A stretch of 25,724 bases of DNA, taken from positions 1 to 25,724 of the forward strand of contig JAFLTK010000144.1 of NCBI GenBank assembly GCA_022511505.1, read 5' to 3'. How positions within the stretch are numbered: position 1 is the first letter of the stretch; every line of letters starts with the position of its first letter. This document shows positions 1 through 7,702 of this stretch, in pieces. The DNA is from Muribaculaceae bacterium (GTDB taxonomy: Bacteria > Bacteroidota > Bacteroidia > Bacteroidales > Muribaculaceae). The notes below the pieces were generated by a model. That model searched no databases and was not told the origin of the DNA. It worked only from the letters and a program-made list of their open reading frames with translations. The position numbers and the translations under genes were made by a program.

Positions 1-19
1 GTAACCGCCCCCTCCCCGA

Positions 20-57
20 TGAGCCGACTCCCTCAGGAGCCGGCTCATTTCTTTTTC
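20..57 (+). terminator. Rho-independent terminator of an upstream gene
   Basis: TGAGCCG (20-26) pairs with CGGCTCA (41-47), with a second inner stem CTCC/GGAG closing a CTCA loop. It is followed by a T-rich run (48-56). The T run is on the plus-strand side only, so it ends a plus-strand gene lying left of the window. Confidence 0.75.
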
Positions 58-70
58 CCCAATCATATCC

Positions 71-301
71 ATTTTGACCGTTATCTTGGGAAATCATGAT
101 TTATCGCGATTTATCACGATTGGCAGCGCAGAGATTTCCAGAATGAGATTCACGAGGAGCCGGAGCTCCTCGTCACGAACAGGGAGATGCCGAGCCAGAA
201 ATGTAAACATCAGGAATGGCTGACTTTCGGATGTTTACGAAGGTCTGGACCAGAGGATGGTAATCCGGGAACTGGCATCCCGCCGTAAAGTTCAGGATAC
301 A
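71..301. repeat. Intergenic repeat, left copy
   Basis: This stretch has no gene and is a diverged copy of the segment at 3279-3470 on the other side of the helicase. Visible parts: three 10-bp units of consensus ATCRYGATTT (93-122), a hairpin CGAGGAGC-CGGA-GCTCCTCG at 153-172 with perfect 8-bp arms, and a 9-bp inverted repeat GTAAACATC (203-211) / GATGTTTAC (230-238) that the other copies lack. The core 71-175 aligns with 3279-3385 with only small gaps and roughly three quarters identity by eye. It also carries GAATGGCTG, TTTCGGATG and a short TCCGGGA block in the same order as the right copy. Confidence 0.8.
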
Positions 302-3142
302 TTATAATTCCCAGCTATCGGCTTCGGTATTGAAATGCTTGATGATACTGTTATCGGAACATGCGCTCATAGTAGCTGCGAGATGGCTTGTCGCACGTGA
401 GATGCCCACATATAGATAACGCCTCATCAGCTGCCGGTTTTGAGACGAAATGGCGTCATCAATGTCATAGAAGAAGGCTGCCTCAAACTCCATGCCCTTT
501 ACTTCTGATAATCTGAATACGCGAACCATTTCTTTGTTCTGTAGTTGTCGGTCGCCTGAGCAGTCGACAACGTCGATTCCGCTCAGTTTACCTATATCAT
601 TTATTCGGTCGATAAAATCGCGTATATTGACGTTGTCGCCAACAAATATTGCTACAGAAGGCAAGTCGTTATCATAGATGTTCAATATGTTTATAATGCG
701 TTCTGAAATCCAGTCTGCTTTCTCCCATTCATCGTCACTGATGAATAAAAGCGGTTGTGGCTCATTCTCTGAAGTTTCATTCTCACTTCGGTAGGATGGG
801 TAAACACCGAGATCTTCATGATATAGTTCACGAGCCACGTTAAGAAGAGTAGGCAACTGTCGGTAACTTATGTTTAGCGACTTGACCTCGAGATTTGGGA
901 GGTTGAATTTTTTAAGTTGATCCCAGTCTGTTATACCATTGGAATTAAGTCCCTGCATTAGGTCGCCACACAGTGTGATCGATGAAAATTCATAGTGGCG
1001 AAAAGAGACCATGAAGTAGTAATCGAGCAGACTGTAATCGGTTGCCTCATCAATGCCGATCACGTTGCGCACACTTTCTTTGAATGCCCGTGCATACTTA
1101 TGCGTAAGGCCATCAAATCTTTCATGTGATCTCCTATAAATGCGGTGCAGCATCTCGTTGATGAATCCCAATAATAGATTCTGCTCGTCGGGATGAAGGT
1201 GTTTGTTTCGATCCTTATTTATAATCTTTTTCAACAAGTCGGTTTTGTAGAGAGTGCCATCAAGCTGACTCTTTCTAAAAGAATTGTAAAGACGGTGTAT
1301 ATTACCGACAATATTGCTTTCAATTCCACGACAAAGACTTGCATACTTCCTGACAAATAAGGCTATCGAACCAATGGAATAAATGTTGAGTTCCTCGTCA
1401 TTGATTTTTCCCTTGATAATATCAAGTAATTCTCGATTGTGTTTTGAAATCTTGATACTACTATCATGCTTCCTTAGACCCAATTCTTTCAAGAGCTTTT
1501 TCAGTTCTTGAAATAATTGTGTTTTAAATTCCTGACGAGTGGAGGTTGTTTCATCTTCGTCGTCTTCGTCAATAATGGCATCTTCGTCGTCGGACTCATC
1601 GTTGCCAATCCTTTCTCTTCGCCAGCGCTCAAATAGAGATTTTAACTTCTCAGTAATTGATTCATCTTTGGCGATCTCGGTGTGTAATTTCCAGGCCGAC
1701 GCTTTCAACTGTTCCTCCAATTCTTCTGACCGTTTCTGTATCTTATTTCTCTCGTTTTCTTTAAGGGAGTTGAACAGATTCATCAAACCGTCTATATCCC
1801 TTATATTTCCGCTTTTCTTGCAGCGTGATTTGATGCTTGCGGCATCATCATTCCACACGTGCTCAGCGGTGTCCAATTCACATCTTTGTTGCAATAATTT
1901 ATTGCAAGAGTCAATAATATGTAGCTCAAAATCCTTAATTGCTTTAAGCGCATCAAGAATAAGAATATCTTCACCTTCATCAGGCTTAAAGTCCTTAAAC
2001 GGGCCATCTTTTGAGGGATTAAACAGTTTATAGTCCCTCATAACTTTATTCCTGAATTTTGCAATTGTACGAGTATTGCGATCGTTTGCCCTCAGGCCCT
2101 CCTCTCGCATATTGTCGCGGAGATATTGCAGGAGCATGTCGGTCGGCGAAAAGAACAGCCAGTGGTCGTCTCTTTCGCTTGGGTCGGTCAGACTTTCAAT
2201 TTGTTTTTCAGATAATGGAGATTCATATTCGGTCAACGCTTGGTAGGACAATAGAAACATCAGTCGCTGAATCATGGTTGTGGTCTTGCCGGTACCGGGT
2301 CCACCGTCGATCACAACAGGTATTCCGTCAAATATATGAGAGCGTTTTGCATCCTCTTGATATTGGTCCAAGATGTGCTGAGAGCGCAGCATAACATTCT
2401 TTCGCATAAAAGAACGCACTGCTTTCTCTCTACTTAACGTGTCGGCATACTGTTTTTCAAGTCGTTCTATTTCTTCCTGCTTTTTTCTTTCCTCTTCTTC
2501 TTTTTTGCGTTGCAATTCCTCGAGACGCTTTTTCTCCTGTTGCGCTCTTTTTTCTTCAAGCTCGCGAGCTATTCGCCGTCGTTCTTCTTCAAGACGTTTT
2601 CGTTCATCCTCCAACCGTTTTAATTCAGCTTCTTCGACTTTGGCAATTTTAAGCAACTCAGAGAGGCGATTGTATCGATAGGGCGATGATTCTCCCGAGA
2701 ATCTAATTTCAACTTCTGCCGGGTCCCCGCTATAAGGTAAATAACCGGATCGATTGTGAATTTCCACGTTGTTTTCGTGGAATACTTTCTTTCTGAGATA
2801 ATCACGTACTCGATATGTGTAGGAGCCGGAATGGAATTTAACGAGGATTTCACCCAGTTTTGAGTTTTTGGGAATAGGCCTACCGTCATCCTCCAAGGCA
2901 ATTTGTCTACCCGTGCTGTGACCGGTAATAGCACCGGTCATATCACGATGGTTGCTGCCGGGTGCATATACATCGCCATTGATGAGCCAAAAATTCATTA
3001 GAGAGACTACTCCATCAGAATTAGTAAAGGTACAATGAGCTCGGGCAATCGCTTTACTTGGATAATTGCCTGCGACCTCCTTCTTTACGTGAGTATTTAT
3101 TGAATCAGCTATTTTGCGTAGTGATTCTTTGGCCTTTTTCAT
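302..3142 (-). CDS. SF1 (UvrD-like) DNA/RNA helicase with N-terminal coiled coil
   Basis: Superfamily 1 ATPase/helicase of 946 residues. The N-terminal ~155 residues are an unrecognised globular region. Residues ~160-235 are almost pure Glu/Lys/Arg/Leu heptads, a long coiled coil. Walker A is GGPGTGKT (280-287). A long insertion (~400-690), including an acidic run (515-531), separates it from motif II, which reads DEAT (698-701) instead of the usual DEAQ. Then come motif III GDLMQ (726-730), SYR (759-761), VKGMEFE (881-887) and motif VI YVGISRAT (911-918). The helicase core thus looks complete. The gene is more AT-rich than its neighbours, stands alone and lies between two copies of one repeat, which suggests acquisition. 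Substrate and role are unknown; a defence or repair function is possible but only inferred. The start MKKAKESL is the natural ATG. Confidence 0.88.
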   Translation of the reverse strand: MKKAKESLRKIADSINTHVKKEVAGNYPSKAIARAHCTFTNSDGVVSLMNFWLINGDVYAPGSNHRDMTGAITGHSTGRQIALEDDGRPIPKNSKLGEILVKFHSGSYTYRVRDYLRKKVFHENNVEIHNRSGYLPYSGDPAEVEIRFSGESSPYRYNRLSELLKIAKVEEAELKRLEDERKRLEEERRRIARELEEKRAQQEKKRLEELQRKKEEEERKKQEEIERLEKQYADTLSREKAVRSFMRKNVMLRSQHILDQYQEDAKRSHIFDGIPVVIDGGPGTGKTTTMIQRLMFLLSYQALTEYESPLSEKQIESLTDPSERDDHWLFFSPTDMLLQYLRDNMREEGLRANDRNTRTIAKFRNKVMRDYKLFNPSKDGPFKDFKPDEGEDILILDALKAIKDFELHIIDSCNKLLQQRCELDTAEHVWNDDAASIKSRCKKSGNIRDIDGLMNLFNSLKENERNKIQKRSEELEEQLKASAWKLHTEIAKDESITEKLKSLFERWRRERIGNDESDDEDAIIDEDDEDETTSTRQEFKTQLFQELKKLLKELGLRKHDSSIKISKHNRELLDIIKGKINDEELNIYSIGSIALFVRKYASLCRGIESNIVGNIHRLYNSFRKSQLDGTLYKTDLLKKIINKDRNKHLHPDEQNLLLGFINEMLHRIYRRSHERFDGLTHKYARAFKESVRNVIGIDEATDYSLLDYYFMVSFRHYEFSSITLCGDLMQGLNSNGITDWDQLKKFNLPNLEVKSLNISYRQLPTLLNVARELYHEDLGVYPSYRSENETSENEPQPLLFISDDEWEKADWISERIINILNIYDNDLPSVAIFVGDNVNIRDFIDRINDIGKLSGIDVVDCSGDRQLQNKEMVRVFRLSEVKGMEFEAAFFYDIDDAISSQNRQLMRRYLYVGISRATSHLAATMSACSDNSIIKHFNTEADSWEL

Positions 3143-3221
3143 TTTGGTTTAGTGGTATTAGAATCAATGCTGTTTAAAAAAGGTGCGACATGTACCTTAG
3201 CAATCAGGCGCAACCCTGTAG

Positions 3222-3253
3222 CAAAGATCATAATTATCCTTGAGATATGCAAG
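3222..3253 (-). promoter_or_regulatory. Weak candidate promoter for the helicase gene
   Basis: On the minus strand, CTTG (3250-3253), a 20-bp gap and GATCTTTG (3222-3229) resemble the Bacteroidota TTTG/TAnnTTTG consensus with mismatches in both boxes. It would give a leader of about 70 nt. Offered only as the best match in the 3143-3278 gap. Confidence 0.3.
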
Positions 3254-3278
3254 GATGTATATAAAAAACCAAGGCGAA

Positions 3279-3470
3279 ATTTTGATGGATTATCTCGAGA
3301 AATCATGGTTTATCGAGATAAATCACGAATGGTGGCGCATGGATTTCTAGAAAGAGATTTTCGAGGAGCTAGAGCTCATCGTCACGGGCTATGACAGTCC
3401 GTTAGAATGGCTGGAGCGGGTTGTCACGAGAGGGGGTAAGCAGTTTTCGGATGGTTATTATCCGGGACCT
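3279..3470. repeat. Intergenic repeat, right copy
   Basis: Direct-orientation copy of 71-301. It has the three 10-bp units (3302-3331), the hairpin CGAGGAGC-TAGA-GCTCATCG with one arm mismatch, GTCACG next to it, GAATGGCTG, TTTTCGGATGG and TCCGGGA. The copy runs into the 3' end of the esterase gene (stop at 3458-3460). The rest of the 3143-3457 gap holds only AT-rich leader sequence of the helicase. Confidence 0.78.
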
Positions 3471-4795
3471 TGAGACTGGGGCGCGACGCCGGGGATGGCG
3501 GGGGCGATGTTGAGACGCCGGGTGTATGTGGCGTTGGTGGTGACGATGGTTATGTTTCCGTCATTGATACTGAGTTCGGCAGGAGAAGTTGCCAAGGGTG
3601 GCAGATTAAGGGGGAGGGCGAGGATGCCGCGGACGCGTCCGTTTTGGTCGAGGGCCTGAAGACCGGCGTCGGTGAGTGTCCAGAGATAACCGGCGCTGTC
3701 AAAGGCGAGTGACGCGACGTTGAGAAGGGAGTTGTTGTAGGAATGTAGATAGTAGAAGCGCTGACCGTTGGCGAGAGTGCCGGTTGCAGGGTCAACGGTG
3801 TATTGGATCATAAAGTTTGAATCGATTGCCGGCTCGACAAAGAGGGTGGAGTCGGCGTTGAAGATACCTGTGTGAGTATCGACAGGATTGAAAGTGCCGG
3901 TCCGGACAGTCCACTCGCCGGGTTGCCCGTCGAAGAGCGGCACGAGGAAGTTGTTGGCAGTAGTGCCTGGAGTTAACGAGTGGGGATAATCACGCCAAAG
4001 CCAGCGCATTACATCGGCAAAGATTTCTGAGGAGCGAGCAACGCTGTGACCGCCCTCTGCCCAGTCGAAGGCGCAATCATAACCGGCAAATTCGAGCGCA
4101 GAGCCGAGCAATCTATTGTGCTCATACCAACTGCCGAAAATCGGATTCCAAGTGTCAGAGAAACCGTCCTGAAGGAACACGCGCAGTGGCTTAGGCTCGT
4201 GCTTGCGCACGATGGCCTCGAGTTGCTCGCCACCGCGCATTGGCACAAACGTGCCGCATCCCGAAAATATTCGGCCGAAAAGGTCGGGACGATGCCATGC
4301 GGCGTTGAATGCCGCGATGCCACCGCTGCTGAGGCCAAAGATGACAGCATTGTCGCCGCCCTGCTTAAGATGAATCGGTAGACCGTCGGGTGTTAACGTC
4401 TCGCGGACGGCGGGGAGGAGTTCGGTTTCGAGGAACCGGGCGAAACGGTCGTCGGTGGCGTCAAATTCGTTGCTGCGGTTGTAGCGCAACGGGGTCTCAC
4501 CGTCGGCCTTGTAGACCACACCCGGATTGAGGTAGACACCAATGGTCACGGGCATAGCCCCCTCGGCAATGAGCGAGTCAATGACCGCCGGAGCGTTACA
4601 GAGAATGCCGTCGAGCCCCAGGTAGAGGCAGGCCGAGTCGGCAGGACTATAGCCTTCGGGGATAGAAATTTTGTAGGTGTGGATTGTCCCGGGGTAGATT
4701 GCCGAGGCATCAAGTTGGCCATCGATAATGACGGCCGCTTGGCTCGCGATGGAAGCGAGCCAAGCGAGTATCGTGATTAATGTTCTGGTAGTCAC
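3458..4795 (-). CDS. Secreted esterase (alpha/beta hydrolase) with C-terminal propeller-like domain
   Basis: Secreted protein of 445 residues with an N-terminal signal peptide ending near SQA (18-20). Residues ~30-270 resemble the esterase D / enterochelin-esterase-like family (PF00756). The nucleophile elbow is GLSSG with Ser156, and plausible triad partners are Asp215 in DGFSDTW and His250 in GGHSV. Residues ~285-430 carry repeated short beta motifs (NGQRFYYLHSYNN, GYLWTLTDAGLQALDQNGRV) like an SMP-30/gluconolactonase-type propeller. It starts with GTG (4793-4795), 9 bp after the pectate lyase stop, so the two are very likely one operon and a role in removing pectin or hemicellulose ester groups is reasonable. 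The substrate cannot be read from sequence. The last dozen codons lie in repeat-like DNA. Confidence 0.8.
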   Translation of the reverse strand: MTTRTLITILAWLASIASQAAVIIDGQLDASAIYPGTIHTYKISIPEGYSPADSACLYLGLDGILCNAPAVIDSLIAEGAMPVTIGVYLNPGVVYKADGETPLRYNRSNEFDATDDRFARFLETELLPAVRETLTPDGLPIHLKQGGDNAVIFGLSSGGIAAFNAAWHRPDLFGRIFSGCGTFVPMRGGEQLEAIVRKHEPKPLRVFLQDGFSDTWNPIFGSWYEHNRLLGSALEFAGYDCAFDWAEGGHSVARSSEIFADVMRWLWRDYPHSLTPGTTANNFLVPLFDGQPGEWTVRTGTFNPVDTHTGIFNADSTLFVEPAIDSNFMIQYTVDPATGTLANGQRFYYLHSYNNSLLNVASLAFDSAGYLWTLTDAGLQALDQNGRVRGILALPLNLPPLATSPAELSINDGNITIVTTNATYTRRLNIAPAIPGVAPQSQGPG

Positions 4796-4804
4796 GGGCG
4801 GGAG

Positions 4805-5878
4805 TTATTCGCCGTTGATGGTTTTCCAATTGTCATAGAGGGGGTAGAGGGCGGCGGGACGGTCGTTGTACCAACTGTAGCCGCTACGGCGCTCGAGCCC
4901 AATCTGGTCGAGGCGTTCACGGGGCACACCGTCGCGGTCGCAGAAGAAAGGTACACAGTTGTCGAGGTCATAAAAACGGGCCCAGATGGGACCTGCGCCT
5001 TCGCGCTGAACGACGCGCACGTCGTGGTCGGCGTCGCCGCGACGGCCAATACGTTCAACGGCAATGCCATAGATTTTGTTGGCATCAAACCATTTCATAG
5101 CGCCATGGATTGAGCGGCGGATGCGCTCATCGGGGTTGGGTATCGACATGAGCAGGACGACGATGGCGGCGCTTTCCTGAGAACAATAGGAGGGAAGTTC
5201 GTAGGAGCGGGCCTTGGCCGGTTTATAGGTCACATGGTCATGTTGCTGGCACCAGACGGTGGGCTCGCCGTCGACCACAATCTGGGTGGCGAGAATGCAC
5301 TCGATACCGCGCTTGAACGAGTCTTTGAGGCGCTCGCGCATGTTGTTGTCGACCAATGTACCCTGATAGGGGGCGCGACCGTTGATGACGTCGTCAAATA
5401 GTTCAAGGGTGTTGGTCATCGCGTCGTCGTTGTAGGTGATGTGAACCTGATAGCCTTCGTTGTCGGGCCAGAATTGGGGCCAGCCGCCGTCGGGATACTG
5501 ACCCGAAAGCAAGTACTCGAGGGCATGGTTGAAGCCGTCGGCAAATCGCTTCTCGCCGGTAGCCTGGTATAGATTGGCGAGGAACTGCATCTGGAGAGTG
5601 GTTGCGTCGTTGTCGATGGTCGAGTCATCGCGACGCCCTTTGTCGGCCATGATGCTGTCGCGTTGGGCGGCAGTAAACTCGCCGGTCATGTCGGTATTCT
5701 TCTGCCAGCCGCCTGTAACGCGCTGAAACATAAGAAGATTATCGCCAATCATTGTGGCGCGATGTGTCTTGAAGAACTCGGGATCGGTTTCGCGCAAGGT
5801 TGCTTTCCAGCCGCGGGGTGCAGCCATTGACTGGAGGGCAAAGATGGCGATAATGGCAAGTGACAGAAGTTTTTTCAT
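4805..5878 (-). CDS. pelA: Pectate lyase, family PL10
   Basis: Cleaves de-esterified polygalacturonan by beta-elimination, presumably in the periplasm or at the cell surface. The 357-residue protein has a signal peptide (MKKLLSLAIIAIFALQSMAA). The PL10 signature is clear: GGWQKNTDM near residue 57, the IDNDATTLQMQFLA stretch, YPDGGWPQFWPD, HITYNDDAMTNTLELF and a C-terminal SGYSWYNDRPAALYPLYDNW. Length is typical of a single-domain PL10 enzyme. It is the first gene of a two-gene unit with the downstream esterase. A near-consensus Bacteroidota promoter lies directly upstream. No SusC/SusD pair or sensor regulator is present nearby, so this is a small utilisation unit rather than a full polysaccharide locus. 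Confidence 0.9.
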   Translation of the reverse strand: MKKLLSLAIIAIFALQSMAAPRGWKATLRETDPEFFKTHRATMIGDNLLMFQRVTGGWQKNTDMTGEFTAAQRDSIMADKGRRDDSTIDNDATTLQMQFLANLYQATGEKRFADGFNHALEYLLSGQYPDGGWPQFWPDNEGYQVHITYNDDAMTNTLELFDDVINGRAPYQGTLVDNNMRERLKDSFKRGIECILATQIVVDGEPTVWCQQHDHVTYKPAKARSYELPSYCSQESAAIVVLLMSIPNPDERIRRSIHGAMKWFDANKIYGIAVERIGRRGDADHDVRVVQREGAGPIWARFYDLDNCVPFFCDRDGVPRERLDQIGLERRSGYSWYNDRPAALYPLYDNWKTINGE

Positions 5879-5910
5879 GGGTATAAATTTGTGTTGAGAG
5901 AATAATGTCG

Positions 5911-5942
5911 CAAAAATAATAAATATTCAGCCACAATGCAAA
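5911..5942 (-). promoter_or_regulatory. Promoter of the pectate lyase-esterase unit
   Basis: On the minus strand TTTG (5939-5942), a 20-bp gap and TATTTTTG (5911-5918) match the Bacteroidota -33/-7 consensus exactly. Transcription would start near 5904, giving a leader of about 26 nt. No terminator hairpin is visible between btuD (ends 6000) and this promoter, so read-through from the B12 operon is possible. Confidence 0.8.
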
Positions 5943-5999
5943 AAAATTTAGAGATAATAATGATTTGATAAGTAGATAATAGAAATTAGATAGGTGGGC

Positions 6000-6713
6000 T
6001 TAGGTGGGATTTAGGAGGGGGTCGAGGAGGGTTGAAACGAGGGCTTGGGAGGTGGGGAGGTGAGTGAGGGTGGCGTGGTCGATGAGGGCGATGGATGTGG
6101 CAAACTCGGTGGCGAGGTCGAGTTCGTGGGTCGAGAAGATGATGCAGCGGCCGGTCTCGGTGGCGAGGCGGCGCAGCAAGGCGGCGAGGTGACGCCGCGA
6201 GGGAAGGTCGAGGAATGAAGTGGGCTCGTCGAGGAGCATGACGGGGGTCTGTTGGGCGATTGCGCGCGCAATCATGACGCGCTGGGCCTCACCGTCGCTG
6301 AGGGTCGAGATAGAGCGCGATGCAAATTGCTCGATGCCGGCGGTGGCGATAGCCTCGTCGACAATGGCGTTGTCGGCCGCGGAGAGGCGTCCGGTCCAGT
6401 TAGTGTAGGGAGCTCGACCGGTGGCCACGACGTCGCGACACGAGAAATTGCCAATTCTGACGCGCTCGGTAGTGACGACGGCAAGCAGTCGGGCCATCTC
6501 GGATGCGTTTAGGCGAAGCGTGTCGGTGCCGTCGATGGCGATTGTGCCGGTATAGCGACGGTTGAGTGCGGCAATGGCTCGCAGAAGGGTCGATTTGCCG
6601 CTGCCGTTGCGGCCTATCAGTGCGGTCAAGGTGCCGCGGTCAAAGGTGGCGTTTGCGTTGTCGAGTAGCCGGCGTTCGCCGTAGGCGAGGCAGAGGTCGT
6701 GTAGTTGTATCAT
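6000..6713 (-). CDS. btuD: Vitamin B12 ABC transporter ATPase (BtuD-like)
   Basis: Cytoplasmic ATPase subunit that powers B12 import through BtuC. The 237 residues carry Walker A GRNGSGKST (34-42), the signature LSDGE (138-142; the usual LSGGQ with two changes common in the FecE/BtuD group), Walker B VMLLDEPTS (158-166) and the H-loop His196. The sequence alone cannot separate B12 from iron-siderophore ATPases; the assignment rests on being the last gene of an operon with a cobalamin riboswitch and BtuG. Its ATG (6711-6713) overlaps the btuC stop as ATGA, so translation is probably coupled. Confidence 0.88.
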   Translation of the reverse strand: MIQLHDLCLAYGERRLLDNANATFDRGTLTALIGRNGSGKSTLLRAIAALNRRYTGTIAIDGTDTLRLNASEMARLLAVVTTERVRIGNFSCRDVVATGRAPYTNWTGRLSAADNAIVDEAIATAGIEQFASRSISTLSDGEAQRVMIARAIAQQTPVMLLDEPTSFLDLPSRRHLAALLRRLATETGRCIIFSTHELDLATEFATSIALIDHATLTHLPTSQALVSTLLDPLLNPT

Positions 6714-7702
6714 CGGCGTTTTAGCACCACCGCTATGACGACCGGGATGCCGACAAGCGATGTGATGGCATTTATGGGTAAGACAAACATTTTGGAAACG
6801 AGGTCACAAGCGAGCATTACCGTGCTGCCGGTCAGGATAGTTGCGGGCATCAGAGCGCGGTGGTCGCTGTCGGCAATAAGCGCGCGAGAGAGGTGGGAAA
6901 CGGCGAGGCCGATGAAACCGATAGGGCCGCAAAAGGCTGTAACAGTACCTGCCAGTAATGTCGTTGACAGAAGAATCAGCAGTCGGCTTTGACGCAAGTT
7001 TAGGCCCATTGTCAAAGCGTATTCCTCCCCTAACAGCAATAGATTCAATTGCTTAGAGGCTATAAGTGCCATCGCGAGACCAATGACGACCGCTGCGAGA
7101 AGTATCCACAGTTGAGACCGCGTGACCTCGCCGAGCGACCCCATTGTCCAGATGACGAAATTTTTTAGCGACTCCTCGTTGCCGGCATATTGCAGAATCT
7201 GGACCACGGCGCCGATTGCGCTCGAAATCATCATACCTATAATCAGGATGACCATTATATCCTTGACACGATGGCCAAGCGTGGTCACGATGGCGAGAAT
7301 TGTCGCCGCGCCAATCCATGCCGCGCCGGCGATTCCGAGCGAACTCCCGGCTGCATGTAACGCCGGGAACATGCTCGCGCCAAGTAACAAAATGGCGACG
7401 CCCAGGCTCGCTCCCGAACTGATACCCAGCACATAAGGTCCGGCCAAAGGATTGCGAAACAGAGTCTGCATCTCCAGACCTGCGGCCGATAATGCCGCCC
7501 CGGCAGCGATGGCCACGACCGCTTTCAGCAGGCGAAAGTCGACGACAATCGTGCGCGTCACCGGGTCGACGTCGCCTCCGGTCAGTGCCGCGACCACATC
7601 GCGCATCGGCACGGCCACACTGCCCGCGGCAATGTCGGCAATCGCGAGGACGACAAAAGCGACGCCGGCGATGATGAAAAAAAGTCGGTGGCGCGAGTTC
7701 AT
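6710..7702 (-). CDS. btuC: Vitamin B12 ABC transporter permease (BtuC-like, FecCD family)
   Basis: Inner-membrane permease of 330 residues with about ten hydrophobic segments. FecCD-family hallmarks include RLLKAVVAIAAGAALSAAG near residue 53, the NPLAGPYVLGISSGASLGV stretch near residue 84 and GPIGFIGLAVSHLSR near residue 260, the loop that contacts the ATPase. It would form a homodimer with two BtuD subunits and receive B12 from BtuF. The ATG (7700-7702) overlaps the btuF stop as ATGA. Family membership is certain; B12 specificity comes from the operon context. Confidence 0.9.
   Translation of the reverse strand: MNSRHRLFFIIAGVAFVVLAIADIAAGSVAVPMRDVVAALTGGDVDPVTRTIVVDFRLLKAVVAIAAGAALSAAGLEMQTLFRNPLAGPYVLGISSGASLGVAILLLGASMFPALHAAGSSLGIAGAAWIGAATILAIVTTLGHRVKDIMVILIIGMMISSAIGAVVQILQYAGNEESLKNFVIWTMGSLGEVTRSQLWILLAAVVIGLAMALIASKQLNLLLLGEEYALTMGLNLRQSRLLILLSTTLLAGTVTAFCGPIGFIGLAVSHLSRALIADSDHRALMPATILTGSTVMLACDLVSKMFVLPINAITSLVGIPVVIAVVLKRR

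Noticed and set aside
93..122. Three 10-bp units as a CRISPR-like array
   Set aside because: Units are directly adjacent without spacers, and no cas gene is present.
3152..3394. 80-codon plus-strand frame between helicase and esterase
   Set aside because: It mostly translates the intergenic repeat. The left copy of the same repeat is interrupted by stops in that frame, so it is not a conserved gene.
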